Origin: Methanocaldococcus bathoardescens
Lineage (GTDB): Archaea; AGJL01; Methanococci; Methanococcales; Methanocaldococcaceae
Assembly: GCF_000739065.1 (NCBI RefSeq)
Contig: NZ_CP009149.1
Coordinates: 1,187,311 to 1,251,310, forward strand
Direction of reading: 5' to 3'
DNA: 64,000 nucleotides
The first letter of the stretch is position 1. Every line of letters begins with the position of its first letter. The translations under genes and the position numbers were made by a program. This document shows, piece by piece, positions 57,014 to 64,000 of the stretch. Below the pieces are notes generated by a model, which worked only from the letters and a program-made list of their open reading frames with translations, was not told the DNA's origin and did not search any database.

Positions 57014-57742
57014 TTATTGACTATCTAACACATTAACAACGTCACCAACAACTATAACTCCCGGTGGTTTAGCTCCTTCTTTCTTAGCCTTTTCAACAAT
57101 ATCTCCCAAAGTTCCTTTAATGATTTTTTGATTCTTTGTAGTTCCTTCCATAATAATTGCTACTGGTGTATCTTTGCTTCTCTTTGGGTTTTGTAATAGC
57201 TCTTTAACCAAATTCTCCAAATTAGTTATTCCCATTAAAATTACAATGGTGTCGGCGTTTAATTTACTTAAATCAACCTGTTTCTCTTTCTTATCCTCTG
57301 CTTCATGTCCAGTAACTACTGTAAATGAAGTAGCAACCTTTCTATGCGTAACAGGAATTCCAGCAACTTCTGGAACTGCTATAGCTGACGTTATGCCTGG
57401 AATAACTTCATAAGGTATATTATGCTTTTTTAGCTCTAATATTTCCTCCCCTCCCCTACCAAAAACAAATGGGTCTCCACCTTTTAATCTAACAATCAAC
57501 TTTCCTTCTTTTGCTTTTTCAACCAATATTTTATTAATCTCTTCCTGCTTAAATGAATGTTTTCCTTTTCTTTTTCCAACATAAATTAATTCAGCATCTT
57601 TTTTAGCATAATTTAACAACTCTTTTGATATTAAGTCATCATAAACAATAACATCTGCTTCTTTAATAGCTTTTAAACCTTTTATTGTTATTAACTCTGG
57701 GTCTCCTGGTCCAGCTCCTACTAAGATAACTTTGCCTGTCAT
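57014..57742 (-). CDS. cobA: uroporphyrinogen-III C-methyltransferase
   Basis: About 242 aa. N-terminal VILVGAGPGDPELITIKGLKAI, then VYDDLIS, VRLKGGDPFVFGRGGEE and PGITSAIAVPEVAGIPVTHR, the blocks of SUMT. It methylates uroporphyrinogen III twice to precorrin-2, the entry to cobamides, sirohaem and F430; CbiX above acts on the oxidised product. ATG at 57742 follows GTGGTGAAAG. Confidence 0.95.
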   Translation of the reverse strand: MTGKVILVGAGPGDPELITIKGLKAIKEADVIVYDDLISKELLNYAKKDAELIYVGKRKGKHSFKQEEINKILVEKAKEGKLIVRLKGGDPFVFGRGGEEILELKKHNIPYEVIPGITSAIAVPEVAGIPVTHRKVATSFTVVTGHEAEDKKEKQVDLSKLNADTIVILMGITNLENLVKELLQNPKRSKDTPVAIIMEGTTKNQKIIKGTLGDIVEKAKKEGAKPPGVIVVGDVVNVLDSQ

Positions 57743-57793
57743 TCTTTCACCACAAATTTTTATATTTTTTAGCATTAAAATAACTTTAGCTTT

Positions 57794-57889
57794 TATAGGA
57801 TTTTCGCAGGAATAAATGTTTTATTGAATATTGATGCCTTTTGGCATATAAATTCCAAAAGTTAATATAGAAACTGCGAAAGTCCTATA
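57794..57889. repeat. 96-bp element with terminal inverted repeats, copy 2
   Basis: Ends TATAGGATTTTCGCAG and CTGCGAAAGTCCTATA are inverted repeats with one mismatch. A central hairpin ATGCC-TTTT-GGCAT mirrors that in copy 1 at 54056. It sits in the divergent spacer between cobA and hyuA, so it lies in or next to both promoters. Confidence 0.78.
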
Positions 57890-57915
57890 TTAATACTAAT
57901 TTTTATGGGATGGTT

Positions 57916-59951
57916 ATGAGCTATAGGGTAGGGATAGATATTGGGGGAACATTTACAGACCTTGTTTATTTTGATGAGCATAGCAAAGAATTTCATGTAG
58001 TTAAAGTTCCAACAACACCAAAGAATCCTGCATTTGGGGCAATAAATGCAGTGAAGACAGCTAAAATACCATTTGATAAGATAAATATTCTGATTCATGC
58101 AACAACCTTAGGAACAAACATGTTTTTAGGGCAAGAGCATTTAACTCCACCAAAAATTGCACTAATTACAACAAAGGGGTTTAGGGATGTTATTGAGATT
58201 GGTAGGCAGAGAAGACCTAAGCTGTATGATTTGTTCTTTGAAAAACCTAAGCCATTGGTAAAAAGAAGAGATAGATATGAGGTTGAAGAAAGAATAGATG
58301 CAAGTGGAAATATTGTAATTCCATTAAATGAAGAAGAATTGCAAAAATAGCTGAGATAATTAAAAAAAGAGGTTATGAAGTTGTTGTTATCTCTTTTTTA
58401 CATAGCTATAAGAATCCAATTCATGAAAAGAGGGCAAAGGAAATAATAAAGAATCTTTGTCCTTCTGTAGATGTTATAACTTCTCATGAAATTGACCCAG
58501 AATATAAAGAATATGAAAGAACAAGCACAACCGTAGTTAATGCTTATCTAAAACCATTAATGTCAAATTATCTAAAAAACTTCATAGATTCTTTAAAAAA
58601 TGGAGGATTTAATGGGAAATTTTATATTATGCAAAGTAGTGGGGGAGTTTCTAATATAAAATATGCCACTAAAAAACCTGCAGCGTTTATTGAATCTGGA
58701 CCAGCAGCTGGGGCTATTGCAGTAGCTTATTTCTCAAAAATTTTAAATGATAACAAAGTTATCGGCTTTGATATGGGGGGAACAACTGCCAAGGCATCAA
58801 CTATAATTAATAGTTCCCCATTAGTAACGAATGAGTATGAAGTTGGAGGAGAAATTCATGCTGGAAGATTAATTAAAGGTTCTGGTTATCCAGTTAGATT
58901 TCCATTTATTGATTTGGCTGAGGTTAGTGCTGGAGGAGGGACAATAGCGTGGGTTGATGAAGGTAACGCCTTAAGAGTCGGCCCAATAAGTGCTGGAGCA
59001 GACCCAGGGCCTGTTTGTTATGGAAAAGGAAATGATAAGCCAACAATAACTGATGCTAACCTAATCCTTGGTAGATTGGGAGAGAAGCTTAGTGGAGGAT
59101 TATTAACATTAAGAAAAGATTTGGCTGAGAAGGCAATATTAAAATTGGCAGAAAATATTGGAGAAAGTGTTGAAGAAACTGCTTATGGAATAATAAGGCT
59201 GGCAAATACAACAATGGCAAAGGCATTGAGGATAGTTACTGTTGAGAGGGGCTATGACCCAAGGGACTTTGTCATGTATGTGTTTGGTGGAGCCGGCCCT
59301 TTACATGGAGTTGAGTTAGCAGAGGAAATGGAGATTAAATCAATCTTAATTCCTCCTTCATGTGGAGTTTTCTCTGCTTTAGGATTATTGCTTTCAGATT
59401 GTAGAGTTGATAAAGTTAAAAGTATATTAAAAGACATTGATGAAGTTGATGAGGAAGAGATTGAGAAGATATTTATTGAGTTGATAGAGGAGGGAATTAA
59501 AGAGGTTGAAGGCTTTGAGGAGATAAAGATAGTTAAACAGATTGATGTTAGATATAAAGGGCAATCTTATGAACTAACAATTCCATGGACTGGAGATTTA
59601 AAAGAATTGGCAAATAATTTTCATAAAAAACATGAGGCAGTTTATAAATTCAGTTCTTTGGATGAGGATGTTGAGTTAGTTAATGCAAGAGTTACAATTG
59701 TTGGTTTATTGACAAAACCAGAGATAAAATTCAGTGAAGTTAAAGAATACACACCAAAGCCAGAAAGTTATAGGAAGGTTTATTTCAATAGTGGATGGGA
59801 AGAAGCTGCAATTTATAATAGAGATAAGCTTAAACCAGGAGCTATATTTGAAGGGCCTGCAATAGTTGAGGAATATGATTCAACTATCGTTATTCCCCCA
59901 GAATATAGTGTATTTGTTGATAAATATGGATGTTTAAGGATTGAGAAATAG
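57916..59951 (+). pseudogene. hyuA: hydantoinase/oxoprolinase subunit A, frameshifted
   Basis: The first part runs 57916-58350 and starts with the ATP site GIDIGGTFTDLVYF. It then hits TAG at 58348. Adding one base in the run of five A at 58343-58347 restores an open frame through 59951 with IGFDMGGTTAKAS, AGGGTIAWVDEGNALRVGP, SAGADPGPVCYG and YVFGGAGPLHGVELA. HyuA is the ATP-dependent amidohydrolase subunit acting on hydantoins or 5-oxoproline. Either a homopolymer sequencing error or a true mutation; the partner hyuB is also broken. Confidence 0.85.
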
Positions 59952-59961
59952 AGGGATTTAT

Positions 59962-61651
59962 ATGGATGCAATTACAGTTGAAGTTATTAGAAATTCAACC
60001 TCATACATTGCAGAAGAGATGGGAATAATTTTGAGAAACACATCCTATTCTCCAAATATTAAGGATAGATTGGATTTTAGCTGTGCTATTTTATCATCTA
60101 ATGGAGAGTTAATAGCCCAAGCAGAACACATCCCAGTACATTTAGGAAGTATGGCTATTGGAGTTAAGAATGTTATTGATTATCTAAAAAAAGAAGGTAT
60201 TGAGATTGAAAAAGATGATGTAATTATAGTTAACGACCCATACATAGCTGGAACTCATCTAAATGACATCACTTTATTAAAACCAATATTTTATAACGAT
60301 GAGATAATTGGATATGTTGCAAATAAAGCTCATCATGTTGATGTTGGAGGCTGTGCTCCAGGAAGTATATGTAGTGATGTAAAAGAGCTGTATCATGAAG
60401 GATTAATAATTCCTCCATCAAAACTCGTTGAAAATGGTAAATTAAACAAAGAGCTTTTAAATTTAATAACATCAAATGTTAGAGTGCAGAAATCTACAAT
60501 TGGAGATTTAAAAGCCCAAATAGCATCATTAAATATAGGTGTTGAGAGGATTTTAAAATTAATTGAGAAATATAGTTATAAAGAGGTTCTTGAAGCTTGG
60601 AAAAAAAGCTTAGATTATTCTGAGGCATATTTAAAATCAAAGATTAAAGATATTTGCTGTGTGTGAAGCGGTTGATTATCTTGAATATAAGGACAAATTG
60701 ATAAATATAAATGCAAAGGTTGAGATAAATAGAGGCAAAATAAAAGTTGATTTTACTGGAACGCATAGGCAGTTAGATGCCCCATTAAATGCTGTTTATG
60801 GCGTTACAGTTGCATCAACATCCTTTGCACTAAAAGCAATTATAGACCCAGATTTACCAATGAATCATGGTATTTTTAGAGTTTTAGATATTGTAGCTCC
60901 AGAGGAAACAATTGTTAATCCAAAAAAACCAGCTCCAGTTGCAGTGGGAAATGTTGAAACCTCTCAAAGAATTGTAGATGTGATATTTAAAGCTCTCTAC
61001 AACCAATTCCCAGATAAAGTGCCAGCAGCATCAAATGGAAGTATGAATAATGTAATTATAGGAGGAAGAGGTTGGGCGTTTTATGAAACAATTGGAGGAG
61101 GTTTTGGAGGAAGAAACGGAAAAGATGGAGTTGATGGAGTTCATGCAAATATGACAAACACTCTCAACACTCCAATTGAGGTTATAGAGAACGAATATCC
61201 AATAATGATTTTTGAATATTCTTTGAGAGAAGATTCTGGAGGGGCTGGAAAGTATAGAGGAGGTTTAGGGATAAGGAGAGTTTATAAGCTTCTTTCAGAT
61301 TGTACCGTATCTTTAATTGCTGAGAGGATTAAAATTGCTCCATGGGGGGTTAATAATGGATATAGTGGCTCTTGTGGTGAGCATTATGTTATAAAAGAGG
61401 GTAAAAAAATCCCTTTATCTGGAAAGAATACATTATCCTTAAGTTGTGGGGATGTGATTGTTATAAATACTCCTGGTGGGGGAGGATACGGCTCTCCTTA
61501 TGATAGAGATATAAATCTAATTTTAGAAGACGTTAAAGATGGAAAAATTTCCATTGATTCTGCATATAAAGATTATAAAGTAAAAATTATTAAAAAAGAT
61601 AATGAATTTGTTGTTGATATGGAAGAAACAAAGAAATTAAGAAGTTTGTGA
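59962..61651 (+). pseudogene. hyuB: hydantoinase/oxoprolinase subunit B, frameshifted
   Basis: The first frame runs 59962-60666, with DFSCAILSSNGELIAQAEHIPVHLGSM, NDPYIAGTHLNDIT and ANKAHHVDVGG. It stops with TGA at 60664. The continuation is in another frame from about 60653 to 61651 and includes VDFTGTHRQLDAPLNAVYGVT, GGGFGGRNGKDG and NTPGGGGYG. At the junction the family usually has an (I/L)PDG(x)Y segment; here only about 19 bases stand where about 24 are expected, so a 5-base loss fits as well as one extra T. That favours a real lesion. Confidence 0.83.
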
Positions 61652-62023
61652 ATTTAATTTTGATTTTAGTTTTTCTTCCAATTTTTTCCTTCTTTTTTCT
61701 TTCTTTTCTCTAATCATTGGAATTCTATATATTGCCCCACATTCTAAGCAGGTTATAACAACATGTGGATATCTTTTACTTTTAACTCTAACTCTTGCAT
61801 TTTTTCCATACAACAAAAAAGTTCCGCATTTTTTACATATCCTTCTTTTCCATTTTTTAGGAAATCTTATTCTCATTTTCATAGCTATTCTTCTTGCTAA
61901 ATACACATACCTCTTAGCCCTTTCCCAATTTCCTTTTTTTGCTTCTTCTTCAGCTAAGCTCATTAATATATCAATTCTTTCATAAGCTATCTTTTTTAGC
62001 TTTTTTTCTAAAAACTTTTTCAT
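61637..62023 (-). CDS. rnp4: RNase P protein component 4 (Rpp21/Rpr2)
   Basis: 128 aa. N-terminal helices (KIAYERIDILMSLAEEEAKKGNWERAKRYVYLARRIAMKM) are followed by the zinc ribbon CKKCGTFLLYG ... CLECGAIYRIP. This is Rpp21, which with Rpp29 binds the specificity side of RNase P RNA and raises tRNA 5'-processing. It overlaps the end of hyuB by 15 bases on the opposite strand. Confidence 0.94.
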   Translation of the reverse strand: MKKFLEKKLKKIAYERIDILMSLAEEEAKKGNWERAKRYVYLARRIAMKMRIRFPKKWKRRICKKCGTFLLYGKNARVRVKSKRYPHVVITCLECGAIYRIPMIREKKEKRRKKLEEKLKSKLNSQTS

Positions 62024-62051
62024 GTTTTCACTTAATAAAATTTATAAAAAT

Positions 62052-64000
62052 TTATAATAATCCCCAAAATCCAATTCTTGGGTTGTATATGTCTCCTGCC
62101 TTCTTTAAATATTCTAAGGCACTTTCAACATCTTTCTCAGACAAACCAACACTCTCAGCTCTCTCATATATCTCTTCTTCAGGAGCTAAGCCGTCATCTC
62201 TCAAGCTAACAATTTCTCTAATAATATTTAGGACTGCATCCATCTTATCTCTTCTTGATTTTGGAGTTCCAGCTATTTTATCTAAATCTAATGTTCCTGT
62301 TTCTGGGTCATAAGCTACCTGCTTTAAGCAATCATCAATTATACTTATCGCCACTTGAGCATCGATATCTTCAACTTTAGTGGATAATCTTGCTTTAGCG
62401 TGCATTTCAGCAATTCTAATTATCGCCTCTAACTGTCTTGCAGTTATTGGTATTGGGTTGTCTCCTTCTCCCAACTTTCTCATCTCTAAGTAATACTTTT
62501 TAATCATCTTCTTTGCTTTATCAGTTAAATAAGGCATAATTAGCTTTGTTTCATCAAACTCTCCTAAGTATAAATCTTGGTTCTCTTCTATATATGCACA
62601 GCTTCTTGCATAGATGATATAGTATTTCAAAAGCTTCTCATCCACAGTTATTCCATCAATATCAATAGCTCCTAAGATTTTGTAGTCTTTTGTAGCTGTT
62701 TCAATGTGAGTATTTAATATATGTTCAGCTATCTCCTCATCTCCTTTTCTATTTGGCTTATCCATTAATGGGAATATTAAATCAAACCTACTTAATAATG
62801 GGGCTGGAATATCTATCTGCTCTATAACTGTTAGGTTTCTATCAAATCTCCCTCTCTTTGGATTACATGCAGCTAAAACAGCACATCTTGCTGGCAGTTT
62901 AACGTTAATCCCCCCTTTATTAACATGGATTGTCTGGCTTTCCATCGCCTCTAAGATGTATTTCATTACATTCTTATCTACTGTTAGCTCATCAATACAG
63001 GCAGTTCCTTCATTAGCCCTAACAAAAACTCCTGGCTTAACAACCCAACCATCTCCAATCTCTGTAGCTTCTCTAATTACGTTGGCAGTTAATCCTCCTC
63101 CAGTAGCAGTAGTTACAGAGGCATAAGCATTTTGAGGGAATAATCTTGCTATCCTTCTAAGCATAGTGGTTTTTCCAATACCCGGGTCTGTAATTAATAA
63201 AATATGGCTATCTCTCCTCAATGGTGTTCCGTCTGGTAAGAATTTAAAAGCTCCTTTTATTTGTTGCAAAAATATTGCTTTTTTAACTAACTCATATCCT
63301 TTTATTTGGGAGATTAGATAATTTGATAAAATGTCAATAATATTCTTCTTCCTTCCTAATTCATTTAGTGTCTCTATAAGTTCTTCATTTCCTAAAATAT
63401 CCCTAACCTCAATCTTTTGATAACTTTCAGATATTTTAACATAATTACTTTTAACAAAAATTTCAAAAACTGGCAATTTTGGTCTTGTTTTTTTCTTTAG
63501 GACAGTCCCCACAACATCAACTCTTCCAGAATAAATCCCAGGACTGTTTTCTAAAAACACCTTTATACTTCTTGGAGGGTCATCCGGGTTTTTCATCAAA
63601 TCAATTGGCTGCTGAATCTCTAACTCTTGAATATTTATATAAGTAGATTCTTCATAATCAATAACCATCTTTTCTTTACAATCCCCATTGTTGCAAATAA
63701 CCTCTGGAATTTCAAAGTAGTTGTGTATAGTTTTATATCTTATATTTCCACATCTTGGACAGACAAAACATGCTCTTTTTAATAAAGCACAAACCTTTCC
63801 AGCTTTAACTATAACACCTTCAAATTTAACCAACTTATTTATATCTGATGATGATATATCCTCAATTAATTTTTCACAACCTTTTGGATTTTTAAAAGCT
63901 ATTTGTATCTTTTCTAACTCTTTATCTTCACCAAATAGCTCAACATAAGCTTCTTTAAATATATCCAATATTATCTCTTCAATTTCTTTTGGTCTCTCAA
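62052..64000 (-). CDS. mcm: MCM replicative helicase (N-terminus cut by window edge)
   Basis: 649 codons are visible and the frame is still open at the right edge, so roughly 110 residues are missing if the length is like that of M. jannaschii MCM. The N-domain has the zinc finger CPRCGNIRYK ... CNNGDCKEKM. The AAA+ core has Walker A TDPGIGKTTML, Walker B ACIDEL, sensor 1 LAACNPKRGRF and the arginine finger LLSRFDLIFPLMDK. A C-terminal winged helix ends AGDIYNPRIGFWGLL. It unwinds DNA at replication forks. The TDPGIGKTT P-loop differs from the usual GDPGxAKS. Confidence 0.94.
   Translation of the reverse strand, partial: ERPKEIEEIILDIFKEAYVELFGEDKELEKIQIAFKNPKGCEKLIEDISSSDINKLVKFEGVIVKAGKVCALLKRACFVCPRCGNIRYKTIHNYFEIPEVICNNGDCKEKMVIDYEESTYINIQELEIQQPIDLMKNPDDPPRSIKVFLENSPGIYSGRVDVVGTVLKKKTRPKLPVFEIFVKSNYVKISESYQKIEVRDILGNEELIETLNELGRKKNIIDILSNYLISQIKGYELVKKAIFLQQIKGAFKFLPDGTPLRRDSHILLITDPGIGKTTMLRRIARLFPQNAYASVTTATGGGLTANVIREATEIGDGWVVKPGVFVRANEGTACIDELTVDKNVMKYILEAMESQTIHVNKGGINVKLPARCAVLAACNPKRGRFDRNLTVIEQIDIPAPLLSRFDLIFPLMDKPNRKGDEEIAEHILNTHIETATKDYKILGAIDIDGITVDEKLLKYYIIYARSCAYIEENQDLYLGEFDETKLIMPYLTDKAKKMIKKYYLEMRKLGEGDNPIPITARQLEAIIRIAEMHAKARLSTKVEDIDAQVAISIIDDCLKQVAYDPETGTLDLDKIAGTPKSRRDKMDAVLNIIREIVSLRDDGLAPEEEIYERAESVGLSEKDVESALEYLKKAGDIYNPRIGFWGLL

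Noticed and set aside
58340-58350. Programmed frameshift in hyuA
   Set aside because: The A run alone is no recoding signal, no downstream structure is seen, and hyuB is broken too, so a lesion or sequencing error is more likely.
60269-60475. Minus-strand frame within hyuB
   Set aside because: His/Leu-rich antisense shadow without ribosome site.

Overview
This is an AT-rich, hyperthermophilic methanogen chromosome segment. Nearly every protein reads as a close relative of a Methanocaldococcus jannaschii protein (fibrillarin, Nop5, RtcB with an intein, split transketolase, HypE, BpsA-like enzyme, DEAD-box helicase, AMP phosphorylase, HSP16.5, pantoate kinase, RecJ-like nuclease, MCM). Small differences from the M. 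jannaschii sequences I remember, and a different gene order, suggest another Methanocaldococcus species or strain. The exact species cannot be fixed from the sequence alone.

Layout. 0-10 kb: partial MscS channel, an amidohydrolase, hisB, the fibrillarin/Nop5 C/D-RNP pair around a small membrane-protein operon, tRNA-Cys, and an S19e-PDCD5-PP-loop-L39e ribosomal operon. 10-24 kb: CooC-like ATPase, aminotransferase, RtcB interrupted by a 494-aa intein at its catalytic cysteine, a tktN-rpe-tktC pentose operon, pdxS, hypE, a BpsA-type polyamine enzyme, a radical SAM protein and S8e. 24-42 kb: DASS transporter, TPR protein, riboflavin-pathway reductase, MnmC-like methylase, DEAD helicase, AMP phosphorylase, moeA, DUF354, a ThDP enzyme, a PAP2-like and a YkgJ-like protein, TRAM protein, L14e/cmk/L34e, pyrD and a CBS protein. 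42-49 kb: tmk, ftsY, an exported-protein cluster flanked by two related winged-helix regulators, HSP16.5 and a METTL5-like methylase. 49-64 kb: two degenerate CRISPR-type repeats, pantoate kinase, cbiX, a site-2 protease, MarC, a PAPS-reductase-like protein, RecJ-like nuclease, a radical SAM protein, a uroporphyrinogen methylase, a broken hydantoinase hyuA/hyuB pair, Rpp21 and MCM (cut by the right edge).

The most unusual content is intergenic. At five genes (tRNA-Cys, rpl39e, hypE, cbiX and the S2P protease) a block of hairpins sits immediately after the gene end, and its far edge carries a second copy of that gene's last 20-42 bases. In the protein genes, the aligned base substitutions between the two tail copies are silent, including one stop codon swapped for another. 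The hairpins belong to a small set of families with variable stems but conserved loops and flanks, one with tandem G.A mismatches. A sixth locus after the MnmC-like gene is an array of six hairpins inside one closing stem. This looks like a family of small mobile or recombining elements that integrates at gene 3' ends while restoring the gene, much as larger elements do at tRNA genes. Two further ~95-bp elements with 16-bp terminal inverted repeats occupy divergent promoter regions near 54.1 and 57.8 kb.

From memory of the M. jannaschii gene order, the window joins three of its segments (roughly MJ0700 to MJ0653, MJ0293 to MJ0284, MJ0969 to MJ0961). One junction falls exactly at the CRISPR-type repeats.
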